DNA of 64,000 nucleotides from DASUZB01 sp036377075 (lineage in GTDB: Bacteria; Actinomycetota; CALGFH01). The notes under the pieces were generated by a model, which saw nothing but the letters and a program-made list of their open reading frames with translations, did no database searches and was not told the DNA's origin. Location: assembly GCA_036377075.1 (NCBI GenBank), contig DASUZB010000143.1, positions 16,009 through 80,008 on the forward strand, given 5' to 3'. Both the position numbers and the translations under genes were made by a program. Positions 1 through 8,226 of this stretch are shown here, piece after piece (position 1 is the stretch's first letter; each line of letters starts with the position of its first letter).

Positions 1-127
1 CCGCCACCGGGGGTTGCTCGTCGGCGTCGACGCGGTCGCGGCGATCGAGCAGGTGGCCGCGCGCATCGACGCCGCCCTCGCCGCCTTCGGCGTCACCGTC
101 GCCGGCGTCATCGTCGCCTCGGTCTGA
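1..127 (+). CDS. C-terminal end of an unknown protein (partial)
   Basis: Open from the left edge to a TGA at 125-127, read in the frame whose codons begin at base 2. About 41 residues are visible, rich in Ala and Val and ending in a hydrophobic strand-like VAGVIVASV. The codons have strong third-position GC, as expected for a real gene here. The fragment is too short to assign a family; an alternating Val/Ala C-terminus would fit a P-loop or Rossmann-type fold, but that is a guess. Confidence 0.5.
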   Translation, partial: RHRGLLVGVDAVAAIEQVAARIDAALAAFGVTVAGVIVASV

Positions 128-144
128 GGCGGGGCATCCCACAT

Positions 145-203
145 CTGAGGTGGCCACGGCCACCGATCTAAGGCAGCGGCCCGATGGGGGCGTGCCACCT
201 CAG
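145..203. repeat. Inverted repeat downstream of the first gene
   Basis: CTGAGGTGGC at 145-154 is matched exactly by its reverse complement GCCACCTCAG at 194-203. A smaller dyad, GTGGCC/GGCCAC, begins inside the left arm. The structure starts 18 bases after the stop of the first gene and ends 30 bases before the small ORF at 234, so it could be a transcription terminator or part of a leader. There is no T tract. Confidence 0.35.
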
Positions 204-233
204 CGCCTACCGTGACCTGCGGAGGTGAGCTGA

Positions 234-395
234 ATGCTCTGGTACGCAGATCACGGGCAGCTGAACGCCCGCGCCGGCGACCTTCTTCGGGAGGCCGACC
301 AGGAGCGGCTGCGGAAGCTGGCGCGTGGCGGGCGCGGTTGGCGCGCCCGCCGCGCGCGGCCCCTCTCGCCTCGCCCCCGCCCGGCGATCGCCTGA
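234..395 (+). CDS. Small basic protein, 53 residues
   Basis: ATG at 234 follows a near-perfect ribosome binding site (GGAGGTGA at 221-228), and the frame closes with TGA at 393-395. The N-terminal part begins MLWYADHGQLNAR and continues through LLREADQERLRKLARGG, an acidic-then-basic amphipathic pattern. From memory this resembles very small actinobacterial proteins that carry an LLREAxxERL-type helix. The C-terminal 18 residues are Arg/Pro-rich and low in complexity. Function is unknown. The strong Shine-Dalgarno and sensible N-terminus make it a likely real gene. Confidence 0.55.
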   Translation: MLWYADHGQLNARAGDLLREADQERLRKLARGGRGWRARRARPLSPRPRPAIA

Positions 396-524
396 CGGCT
401 GTCGCACACTTACGCAAAAGCGCCGCATCGCCTGGGCAGATGGCTTTAGCTTGATATTTCGAGAGCTGCTCACTAGTGTCTCTTAGTCCTCCCCCGGGAA
501 GCTTGTTCCGCCCAGAGAAACTGC

Positions 525-1310
525 ATGGACGACCCCAATCGCGCAGAGGTCGGGCAGGTGACCCAACCCGTCGGGCCGCCCTCCATCGGGCCGGCCCCGG
601 GTCCGGTCATCGACCAGGAGGGGCGGGATCGCGTGGCGCTGCCAGATCGTGGCGGCCGGCACGTCGCGCCTCGACCCGACCGTCCCCGGATGCACCTGCG
701 ACCGCTGATCGGCCTGTTCGGGCTCGTCCTGTTCATGGTCGCCATCGGCATCCTGCTGATCCGCGTGATCGACCAGTCGCAGCCGGCCACCGAGAAGGGC
801 GCCGGCCAACCGCCGTCCTCCGAGGAGCTGCCGCCGCCGGTCGCCAGCGGCGGCTTCGCCGTCGCCGGCAACCTGCTGCGCAACTGGAGCTTCGAGACCG
901 ACACCGAGGGCTGGCAGCGGATCGGCGCGGCCAGGCTCTCCCGTGAGCTCGGCGGCCGCACCTCCGGATCGAGCGCCTTCGTGCAGGCCTCGTCGACCGG
1001 GCCGAGCACGGTCGGCATGGCAGCGCCCTCCATCGCCCAGGTCCATGCGGGCGAGGTGTACGAGGCCACCGCCTGGGTCCTCTCGGGCACGCCAGGCCTG
1101 CGCCTCACCGTCAGCCTGGTGGTCACCGGGCCGGGAGGCCGCGAGGTAAGCACCGAGCGGGCCGTGACCGCCGCCAACACGGACTGGGTCCGCGTGGACG
1201 TGGACCACCGCGTCAAGACCGCCGGCGTCCTGAGCCTCGAGGTCTGCCTCCAGGACGCCAAGTTGGGGGAGGGCTTGCTGGTCGACGAGGTGGTCGTCCA
1301 CCGGGGCTGA
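525..1310 (+). CDS. Membrane-anchored protein with CBM4_9-like jelly-roll domain
   Basis: 261 residues. A polar 65-residue N-terminus is followed by one membrane helix (about residues 64-85, LIGLFGLVLFMVAIGILLI), a Pro/Glu-rich linker, and an extracytoplasmic domain from about residue 112 that opens with NLLRNWSFETDTEGW. The opening N(x)NWSFE..xxGW is typical of carbohydrate-binding-module 4/9-like beta-sandwiches. The protein is a paralog of the product at 2635-3423, with the same layout and several identical blocks (RELGG, EATAWV). The solute-binding lipoprotein gene at 1351 lies 40 bases downstream in the same direction. The ligand is not predictable and could be sugar or envelope polymer. 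Confidence 0.8.
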   Translation: MDDPNRAEVGQVTQPVGPPSIGPAPGPVIDQEGRDRVALPDRGGRHVAPRPDRPRMHLRPLIGLFGLVLFMVAIGILLIRVIDQSQPATEKGAGQPPSSEELPPPVASGGFAVAGNLLRNWSFETDTEGWQRIGAARLSRELGGRTSGSSAFVQASSTGPSTVGMAAPSIAQVHAGEVYEATAWVLSGTPGLRLTVSLVVTGPGGREVSTERAVTAANTDWVRVDVDHRVKTAGVLSLEVCLQDAKLGEGLLVDEVVVHRG

Positions 1311-1350
1311 GCCGGTGGCGGCGCCGTCCGAGAAAGGGTGAGAGGGCCAA

Positions 1351-2487
1351 GTGCCAGGTGGCCGTGACGGATCACAACTCAACCTGCTGATCGAGCACCC
1401 CCGCGCCCGCATCGGACGGCGCGGCTTCCTGCGTGTCGCCGCGCTGCTCGGCGCGGCCGGCGCCGCGGGCTGCACCGTCGGCAAGGCGTGCCCGCCGACC
1501 GGCGCCGTCAACCGCCGGCCCGAGCAGCTCGTCAACATCTACAACTGGTCCGACTACATCGACGACCGGACCGTCCCGGCGTTCCAGGCGCACTCCGGCG
1601 TCCGCGTCAACTACGAGGTCTACTCGTCCAACGAGGACCTCATGGCCAAGATGCGCGGCGGCAACACCAACTTCGACATCGTCGTCCCGACCAGCTGGTT
1701 CCTGCCCACCTACAAGCGCCTCGGGCTGCTCGAGCCGCTGCCGCTCGACCTGATCCCCAACCTCAGGAACCTGGACAAGGTGTTCGTCGAGACCGATTAC
1801 GACCCCGGCAACAAGTACTCGGTGCCCTGGCAGTGGGGGACCACCGGGATCGGCTACAACTCCCGGCACGTCCCCGGCGGCAAGGTCGACTCCTGGAAGT
1901 CGCTCTTCGAGCCCGACAAGGCGCTGACCGGCCGCATGTCGCTGCTCCGCGAGGTCACCGACCTGATCGCCTGCACGCTGATCTACCTCGGCAAGCAGCC
2001 CAACTCCACCAGCGACGCCGACCTGCAGGAGGTCGTCAGCCTCATCCGGAGCCTGCGGGGCAAGATCAACAAGCTGTCGAGCGACACCTACATCGACGAG
2101 CTCGCCAGGAGCCGCACCTACCTGGCGCAGGGGTGGAGCGGCGACGTCTTCCAGGCGGCGGAGCGCAACGCCGACGTCGTCTACACCATCCCGAGGGAAG
2201 GCTCGCTGCAGTGGGCCGACGTGATGTGCATCCCCAAGGGCGCCCCCCACGCGCGCAACGCCGCCCTGTTCATGAACTACGTGCTGCAGCCGAGCGTCAA
2301 CGCGCGCATCAGCACGTATGTCTCGTATGGAACTCCGGTGCCGCTCGCCAAGGCGCTGATCCCCACCGACCAGCTCAAGGACCCGAGCATCTACCCGCCG
2401 GCCAGCACCAAGCTCTCGATCGTCTCGATGGAGGGCGAGAAGATCCAGAAGTGGCAGGCGGCCTACAACGCCATCCTGAAGGCCTGA
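1351..2487 (+). CDS. PotD-like polyamine/solute-binding lipoprotein
   Basis: 378 residues from GTG 1351, with AAAGGGTGAGAGG upstream. A twin-arginine stretch (RIGRRGFLRV) precedes a hydrophobic segment and a lipobox-like AAGC, so export by Tat or Sec and lipid anchoring is likely. The mature part has the extracellular solute-binding family 1/PotD pattern: VNIYNWSDYID, a DIVVPTSWF block, VPWQWGTTGIGYN, and a C-terminal run of helices ending in MNYVLQPSVNARIS. Family members bind spermidine, putrescine or related cations for an ABC importer. No permease or ATPase genes are nearby, so the partners must be elsewhere or the protein has another role. The flanking genes are two CBM-like paralogs. 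Confidence 0.88.
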   Translation: MPGGRDGSQLNLLIEHPRARIGRRGFLRVAALLGAAGAAGCTVGKACPPTGAVNRRPEQLVNIYNWSDYIDDRTVPAFQAHSGVRVNYEVYSSNEDLMAKMRGGNTNFDIVVPTSWFLPTYKRLGLLEPLPLDLIPNLRNLDKVFVETDYDPGNKYSVPWQWGTTGIGYNSRHVPGGKVDSWKSLFEPDKALTGRMSLLREVTDLIACTLIYLGKQPNSTSDADLQEVVSLIRSLRGKINKLSSDTYIDELARSRTYLAQGWSGDVFQAAERNADVVYTIPREGSLQWADVMCIPKGAPHARNAALFMNYVLQPSVNARISTYVSYGTPVPLAKALIPTDQLKDPSIYPPASTKLSIVSMEGEKIQKWQAAYNAILKA

Positions 2488-2612
2488 CGGGCCTGGTCCG
2501 GTCGGGGCGCCGATGGGCGTCGTTGGGGTCCTTCGCGGGTCGGATTCATCACTTCGGCGCGAAATGACGCATACTTTCCCTACTGGGATGAAAGAAGAGT
2601 AAGTACGCAACC

Positions 2613-2629
2613 CCTACACGATCTGTAGG
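2613..2629. promoter_or_regulatory. Short dyad over the ribosome binding region of the next gene
   Basis: CCTACA (2613-2618) and TGTAGG (2624-2629) form a perfect 6-bp inverted repeat with a 5-base spacer, ending 5 bases before the ATG at 2635. It could be a small operator or a hairpin limiting ribosome access. The arms are short enough to arise by chance. Confidence 0.25.
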
Positions 2630-2634
2630 CAGAG

Positions 2635-3423
2635 ATGAGCGAGCAGCACGCCGCGCTCGGGGGGGAGGAACTGGCTGGGTACGGCGTGGAGCGGCAGCCG
2701 TGGAGGTCGACGCTCCCCCGGGTCCTGGCCACCGGGGCGTGGCTGCCCGAGCGGCTCAGGCCCGGGTGGACCCCGCCGCCGCCGGGCCGCCACGTCGCGC
2801 CGCCGCGCTTCCGCCTCGAGTCCGGCGTCGCCGTCGGCCTCTCCGCCGCCCTGCTGGTGGTGGTCGCGGTCTTCAGCGTCCCGCTCGCCCGCTTCGCCGG
2901 CCAGACGGTCCACGTGCGGGTGCCGGGCGTCGCGGCGCCGGTCGCGTCGCCGCTGGGGCCCCCACTGGGTCCGCCGCCCGGCAACCTGGTCGGCAACTGG
3001 AGCTTCGAGCGCGGCATCGGCGGCTGGGAGACGGTCGGGCCGGCGCTCGTCAACCGCGAGCTCGGCGGCCACAACTCGAGCGCGAGCATGCTGATCCGGC
3101 CGGTGTCGGACACCGCCGGCCCGGCCGGGATCATGGCCCCGGTGGGGGCCTCGTCGGTGCGGCCCGGTTCCAGTTTCGAGGCCACCGCGTGGGTACGGGC
3201 CGAGACGGTCGCCGCCGTGCCGGTGGCGCTGCACCTGTTCGTCGCGAACGGCAAGGAGGTCTCCCAGGCCGTCACGGTGACCCGACCGGGCGGGGCCTGG
3301 CTGCGCCTGCACCTGGTGCACCAGGTCGCCACGCCCGGTCCGCTCTGCGTCGAGCTGGTGGTCCTCGAGCCCGTGCGGGAGCAGGCGATCCTCGCCGACG
3401 AGATCTCGGTCAGGCCGGTCTGA
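2635..3423 (+). CDS. Membrane-anchored CBM4_9-like protein (paralog)
   Basis: 262 residues. About 60 polar residues lead into a single membrane helix (about residues 65-85, VGLSAALLVVVAVFSVPLA), then a Pro-rich linker and a jelly-roll-type domain opening NLVGNWSFERGIGGW. It shares NWSFE, GGW/GW, RELGG and EATAWV with the protein at 525-1310, so the two arose by duplication around the PotD-like gene. The orientation predicts a short cytoplasmic tail and an external ligand-binding domain. The last residues (ILADEISVRPV) match the final beta-strand of the paralog (LLVDEVVVHRG). No enzymatic domain is present. It ends 22 bases from the convergent gene at 3445. Confidence 0.8.
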   Translation: MSEQHAALGGEELAGYGVERQPWRSTLPRVLATGAWLPERLRPGWTPPPPGRHVAPPRFRLESGVAVGLSAALLVVVAVFSVPLARFAGQTVHVRVPGVAAPVASPLGPPLGPPPGNLVGNWSFERGIGGWETVGPALVNRELGGHNSSASMLIRPVSDTAGPAGIMAPVGASSVRPGSSFEATAWVRAETVAAVPVALHLFVANGKEVSQAVTVTRPGGAWLRLHLVHQVATPGPLCVELVVLEPVREQAILADEISVRPV

Positions 3424-3444
3424 GCCACCCCCGCAGCGAAGTCG

Positions 3445-3987
3445 CTAGTAGACCCAGCCGCCGTGCTCGTCGGTGCACCACGACCACCAGTCCTCCGGCA
3501 TCTGGGACGCGGGGCGCCCGTCCCAGGAGTGGCCGACGCACGAACGCTGGCGGTCGCTGTCATAGTTCCCGACCATCCGCGTCCACCCGGGATCGCCGTT
3601 GCATGGCACGCCCGCGACCTCGTAGTAGACCCGCTCGCGGGCGTAGCCGTACGGGGTGTAGATCTGCCGTTCCACCCGGATGTGCAGCGGCGGCAGGTGC
3701 TTGCCGCAGGACTGGAACGCCCGGCCCCAGAACGCATGGCACTTCGAGCTGTAGCGTAGTTGCAGGGTCGTGTCCTGGTCGATGAACCACTCGCGCGGCG
3801 TGCTGGTGGCGGAGCAGTAGCTGGCAGGGTCCTTGCCGTTGCAGCCGGAGCCGCTGCAGGTGGCGGCGGCCGCGGGGCGGGCCTGCGCGACGGTGACGGC
3901 GCCGGTGGCCACGGCCAGCGCGAGTACGAGCAGGAGCTGCGCTCCCCTTGTGCGGATGATGGCGGCCAACCTCCGTGTCTTGCGCAT
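3445..3987 (-). CDS. Secreted Cys-rich DUF2690-type protein
   Basis: 180 residues if translation starts at ATG 3987, which is preceded on the minus strand by GGAGG at 8-base spacing; an upstream in-frame TTG (4002) lacks a comparable site. A basic n-region and hydrophobic stretch to about residue 40, with AAA/ATC cleavage-like sequence, form a Sec signal peptide. The mature chain begins with CSGSGCNGKDP, the Cys-rich opening typical of DUF2690 proteins, and has six or more Cys that probably form disulfides outside the cell. Function is unknown for the family. It precedes nothing on its strand within 3 kb, so it is likely monocistronic. Confidence 0.75.
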   Translation of the reverse strand: MRKTRRLAAIIRTRGAQLLLVLALAVATGAVTVAQARPAAAATCSGSGCNGKDPASYCSATSTPREWFIDQDTTLQLRYSSKCHAFWGRAFQSCGKHLPPLHIRVERQIYTPYGYARERVYYEVAGVPCNGDPGWTRMVGNYDSDRQRSCVGHSWDGRPASQMPEDWWSWCTDEHGGWVY

Positions 3988-4071
3988 CAGGTGGTCCTCC
4001 AAGTGGTCCAGATGACTTCAGCGGGTCTTCGGGTCGCGGCGGTGACCTCGCGCGGCGGGCGCCAACCCCGG

Positions 4072-7000
4072 TCACGACGTTCCGGCGAGCCGGCCGTTGA
4101 CCAGGCTCGCGTAGGCCGCCTGGCCGGTGGGGTAGGGATGGAACATGCCGGAGTCCCCGAGCGGGTTCGCCGCGCGGACCCACGAGCTGGAGGTCTGCGG
4201 GCAGGCGCGGTGCCCGGCCCAGATCCGCTCGGGGTCGACGTAGTCGATGCGGATCCCGGCGCGCTGCAGGTTGGCGACCACGCTGGCGATCGTCTGCGAC
4301 ATCAGGTCGGCGAACTGGTTGAGCAGCGCCCAGTCCGCCGCGTTGAGCGGGAAGCAGAGCCCGGCAGGGTCCGAGTCGTCGAAGGTGTCGTTGAACAGGC
4401 GGGGATAGCCCAGGACGACGATGCGGGCGTTCGGTGCCTTGGCGTGGACCGCGCGGTAGACGGTGTCGAGCTTGCTGGGGACCAGGTCCCGGATGACGTG
4501 GGGCTCGTACTGCTTGAACGGCGCGGGGTCCAGGTGCCCGCCGTGGGTGAGGTAGAAGTCGTCGTCGGAGCAGTGGCCCAAGGTCTCGATGCAGCCTTTC
4601 AGGATGTCGGCGAAGCGGACGTCGTTGCCGCCGATGGTCAGGCTGACCAGCGTCGTGTCGGCGTCGAGGTAGCCCTGGTCGACCTGCGCCATCTCGCCGG
4701 AGTGCCGGTCCGGATGCCCCCAGTCGGTGTTCTCCCCGGCGTTCTGGCCCGGGGTGTCGATCGCGGCGTCGGTGATGCTGGTCGTGATCGCCCCTGAGCA
4801 GGCGATGAACGCGAACGCGGCGGTGCCGGCGCCGGTGGCGGCCTCCTGCGCGATCGGCTGGGAGTGGCCGGGAAGGCGCACCTGGCGGGCGTAGGCGTCG
4901 TTGACGGACCGGTGGCAGGTGTTCACGGTCTCGCCGGCGTTGCCGAAATCGTCGACGAAGCTGTAGGCGCTGTTGGGGTCGTACGGCTTGTTCCCCTCGC
5001 CGGCGGAGTAGGAGTCGCCCAGCCCGACGTAGAAGGCCTGCGGCTTGACGGTCTGGATGAACGCCACCGCGTCGAAGGCGACGTCCTCGCCGCGGCCGTC
5101 CTCGGTGACGCTGCTCAGGCTGACGCTGGCGCCCGCGGCCAGGTTGAACACGCCGATGTCCACCCACTGGTCCCGCTGCCAGGCCTGGTTGACCACGCGG
5201 TGGCGGGTCTGGCCGTTGCCGAGCTTGATCCGGTAGTCCGCCTGGCGGGTCCAGGCGCCGTGGGAGGGGACATGGACCTTGATCCGCGTCCAGCCGGTCA
5301 CGGTCGACGGCGGCGTCCAGGTGCCGGTCACCTTGAGGGTCGCATCGGCCCCGGCGCGGCTGTGGGTGAACCAGAAATGCCCGCCGAAGCCGGCGCTGAC
5401 CTGGTGGAAGTCGACCTTGCTCGGGTAGACCGTGGCGCCGCCGGGCCCGGTGGCCGAGGCGAACTTGAGCGAGAACGAGTCGCGGCTGGTCCAGTTCTTG
5501 GCGCACGGGACCGGGCTTCGGACGCTGTCCAGGACGTCGTCGACGATCACGGCGCCGCCCGGCAGCCGGCGGGCGTCGCAGTCGGCCGGGTAGGGGTTGC
5601 CCGGCGGCGCGGGGCGGGAGCCGACGTCGGGGTAGACCGGGAGCGTGGTGCCACACCGGTGCGCGCAGTTGGTCTCCCAGGTGGCAGGCCGGTTCCACCA
5701 GCAGTGGAAGTTGGACAGGGCGCACAGGCCGGCGGCGTTGCCGCCCCCGTCGGTGGTGGCCCCGTAGGTGCAGTGGTTGACGCCCGGCTGGCAGAACGTC
5801 GCGAACGGCGGCGTGGCGGCCGCCCCGAGCTCCGAGCTCGGCGGGGCGTAGGCCGGGCCCCAGGTCTTGGCGATCCAGTCGTAGCGCTGCAGCGGCGTGT
5901 ACGCCCAGCCGATCACCCGCTCCGGGTAGCTCCAGCTGTTGGGGTGCTTGGCGTCGTCGTAGGTGACCTGCAGGAACGGGTCGCGGTCCTGCGGGTAGTC
6001 CGGGTTGGCCGGGTTGTTGGCCCAGCCGAGCCCCCAGTTGCCGCCGGCGCCGCCGTTGTCGGTGCAGCTCGGCCCGGGCGAGCAGCCGGTGGTGTTGCCG
6101 AACTCGGCGTCACGGGGCTGCACGCCGCTGTTGTAGGCCCACAGCGCGAACCACCAGCTCTCCACGAAGCGCGGGTCGCCGCCGTTGGCGACGATGCCCA
6201 GCGCCCGGGTCTGGTTCCACTTGTCCTCCAGGAGCTGCAGCCCGGCGGCGATGTTGGCCAGGTAGTCGACCGCGATGGCCTTCTGCTGCGTGTCGCTGTA
6301 GACCACGCCGGTGTCGACCCGCCGCATGCCGGTGGTCACCTGCGCGGCGCCGTAGCCGCAGTCGGCGTTCGCCCAGTCGACGACGTGGACGTTGCCGTCG
6401 TTGCCGTAGAAGCCGCCCTGCTCGAAGTTGCCGTACAGGCCGTCGACCACGTGCGGGCTGGCCTGCCACATGTTGGACTCCTGCGCCAGCACTCCCAGCA
6501 TGACCTGGGCCGGGACCGTGCCCCCGCCCTGCAGGGCGTGGTTGGGGAACAGCGCGCCCGGCGAGTAGGCGGGCAGGCCCTGCCCGGCCGGCCGGGTCAC
6601 CAGGCGCAGCTTGTCCTGCACCGCCATGTCGACGGCCCACTCCGCCTCCTTGGGGCTGGGCTGGTAGGTCTGCAGGACCGCGTCGTTGCGCGGCACCGCG
6701 CAGGCACGGTCCGGGTCGGTCGGGTCGGTGGACGGGTCGGCGGCCAGCGCCCGTCCCGTCCTGCCACCACCGGCCGCCGCGCGGCCCGCGCCGCCCGGCA
6801 GGGGCGACGGCGCCCGGTCGCCGTTGCCGGCCGTCTGCCGCGGCACGACGGTGAAGCGCGCCACCTTGCCGGTGCCGGTCACCCGGGCTGCGATGCTCAC
6901 CGGGTCGGGCAGCCCGTCGCCCGGCGCGAGCCCCGTCCGCCGGGCCGCCTCCTTGCCCGTCGATGCGCTGGTCACCATGAGGCCGCCCTCGGTGGACACC

Positions 7001-8001
7001 TCCGCGCCGCCCGGGGCGGCGATGGCCCGCCAGCCGCCCGGCAGGCCGTGGCCTGCCGCCAGCCGCGCCGCGCCTGGTCCGGTCAGGAATACGCGGCCGC
7101 CGGCGCCGGCGCCGAGCCGCACCGCCCCGAGCGGCGCCGTGCCCAGCAGCGCGCTGCGGGCTCCTGCCAGGCGGCGCACCTGCACCTGGCTGCGCTCCGC
7201 GACCTGGTAGGCCAGGCCGCCGGCAGCGTCCGGGTGCAGCCGCGACGGCACGCCCGTCGCCGCCGCAAGCGTGCGGACCCTGCCGCCGGGCGCCACGGCG
7301 ACCAGCTCGGCGCCGCGCGCGGCGGCGATCCCGCGGGCGTAGGGCACCGCGGAGGTCACCTGCCCCGGCACGCCCAGCCGCCAGCCGACGCGGCCGGTGG
7401 CGGCGTCCACCAACAGCAGCCGCGTCAGCGTGCGGTCGCGATTCGGCTCCAGCCTGGAGAGCACCGCCGCCTCGCCGGTGCCGCACCCGGGGTCGTGGTA
7501 GGCGATCGAGACCCGCTCGGCCAGCTTGACGACCCGGCCACCGGCGAGGTCGACCACCGCCGCGAACGCGCCGCGCTGGAACGCGGCCTCGCGGTTGACC
7601 CACTGGCGCGGCTCGTACACCACCACCATCCGGCGGCCCGAGCCGGTGACGCACCCCTGCCCGATCCACTCCTCGGAGCCGACCCCCGGCTCGGTCAGGG
7701 TCGCCGCCGTGCGCCACCGGTACGCGCGCGCCGCGTCGGCGACCAGGACGTGCAGCCCGGTCTCGTCCCCGACCAGCGTCACCGCGCGGTCCGCCGACGC
7801 CTGCCACCCCCGGGGCAGCACCCGATCCGGGTCGGCCACGGCCGCCGGGCCGGTCGTCGGCGGCCGGGGGGATTGCCTGGCCGCCGGCCGGGCGGGCGGC
7901 GTGGCCACACCGGCCGAGGCCGCGGGCAGGGCGTTCAGCAGCGCGGCCGCGACCGCCAGCGCGACCGCCACGATCCTGGCCGTCCGAGCCCTCCCTGGCA
8001 T
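4072..8001 (-). CDS. Large secreted three-domain SGNH/GDSL hydrolase
   Basis: 1309 residues from ATG 8001, which has a strong GGAGGGGG site; the frame stays open upstream but without an initiation signal. A signal peptide (about 1-35) is followed by a roughly 330-residue region of beta-propeller-like repeats, a lysozyme/transglycosylase-like segment near residue 507 (VLAQESNMWQAS), a golvesin C-terminal-like carbohydrate/sandwich domain (about 865-980), and a C-terminal SGNH esterase domain. The esterase has GDSYSAGEG (block I, about 993), TIGGND (block III, about 1122) and FHPYPTGQ (block V His, about 1288), giving the Ser-His-Asp set. The likely role is hydrolysis of an ester on an extracellular polymer or lipid. 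The substrate is unknown. Confidence 0.85.
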   Translation of the reverse strand: MPGRARTARIVAVALAVAAALLNALPAASAGVATPPARPAARQSPRPPTTGPAAVADPDRVLPRGWQASADRAVTLVGDETGLHVLVADAARAYRWRTAATLTEPGVGSEEWIGQGCVTGSGRRMVVVYEPRQWVNREAAFQRGAFAAVVDLAGGRVVKLAERVSIAYHDPGCGTGEAAVLSRLEPNRDRTLTRLLLVDAATGRVGWRLGVPGQVTSAVPYARGIAAARGAELVAVAPGGRVRTLAAATGVPSRLHPDAAGGLAYQVAERSQVQVRRLAGARSALLGTAPLGAVRLGAGAGGRVFLTGPGAARLAAGHGLPGGWRAIAAPGGAEVSTEGGLMVTSASTGKEAARRTGLAPGDGLPDPVSIAARVTGTGKVARFTVVPRQTAGNGDRAPSPLPGGAGRAAAGGGRTGRALAADPSTDPTDPDRACAVPRNDAVLQTYQPSPKEAEWAVDMAVQDKLRLVTRPAGQGLPAYSPGALFPNHALQGGGTVPAQVMLGVLAQESNMWQASPHVVDGLYGNFEQGGFYGNDGNVHVVDWANADCGYGAAQVTTGMRRVDTGVVYSDTQQKAIAVDYLANIAAGLQLLEDKWNQTRALGIVANGGDPRFVESWWFALWAYNSGVQPRDAEFGNTTGCSPGPSCTDNGGAGGNWGLGWANNPANPDYPQDRDPFLQVTYDDAKHPNSWSYPERVIGWAYTPLQRYDWIAKTWGPAYAPPSSELGAAATPPFATFCQPGVNHCTYGATTDGGGNAAGLCALSNFHCWWNRPATWETNCAHRCGTTLPVYPDVGSRPAPPGNPYPADCDARRLPGGAVIVDDVLDSVRSPVPCAKNWTSRDSFSLKFASATGPGGATVYPSKVDFHQVSAGFGGHFWFTHSRAGADATLKVTGTWTPPSTVTGWTRIKVHVPSHGAWTRQADYRIKLGNGQTRHRVVNQAWQRDQWVDIGVFNLAAGASVSLSSVTEDGRGEDVAFDAVAFIQTVKPQAFYVGLGDSYSAGEGNKPYDPNSAYSFVDDFGNAGETVNTCHRSVNDAYARQVRLPGHSQPIAQEAATGAGTAAFAFIACSGAITTSITDAAIDTPGQNAGENTDWGHPDRHSGEMAQVDQGYLDADTTLVSLTIGGNDVRFADILKGCIETLGHCSDDDFYLTHGGHLDPAPFKQYEPHVIRDLVPSKLDTVYRAVHAKAPNARIVVLGYPRLFNDTFDDSDPAGLCFPLNAADWALLNQFADLMSQTIASVVANLQRAGIRIDYVDPERIWAGHRACPQTSSSWVRAANPLGDSGMFHPYPTGQAAYASLVNGRLAGTS

Positions 8002-8079
8002 GGGATCCCCCTCCGGTGTTGCCTGCCGATGGCTGCCGGTCCGTCCGGCCGTACGATCGCCAGCCGCACGCGCGCGGTC

Positions 8080-8121
8080 ACGGCAAGAGCCCGGCAACTA
8101 CCCGGCAACTACCCGGCAATT
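8080..8121. promoter_or_regulatory. Array of four 9-bp repeats with 11-bp period
   Basis: CCGGCAACT occurs at 8091 and 8102, CCGGCAATT at 8113, and a weaker copy ACGGCAAGA at 8080, all exactly 11 bases apart and therefore on one face of the helix. The array lies between divergent genes, 78 bases upstream of the SGNH hydrolase start (8001) and 106 bases upstream of the MarR start (8227). A related array with the same period is at 59840-59870. This looks like a cooperative binding site for a multimeric activator. Confidence 0.6.
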
Positions 8122-8226
8122 TGGAAGGGTGGGGTTTGCCCGGCAGACCCGCGGGCCCCGATCCGGGCGGCACCGTGGCGCGATGGTTGCGGTTTGAACC
8201 AGTTCGGGTTCGGGCGATACTGGAGT

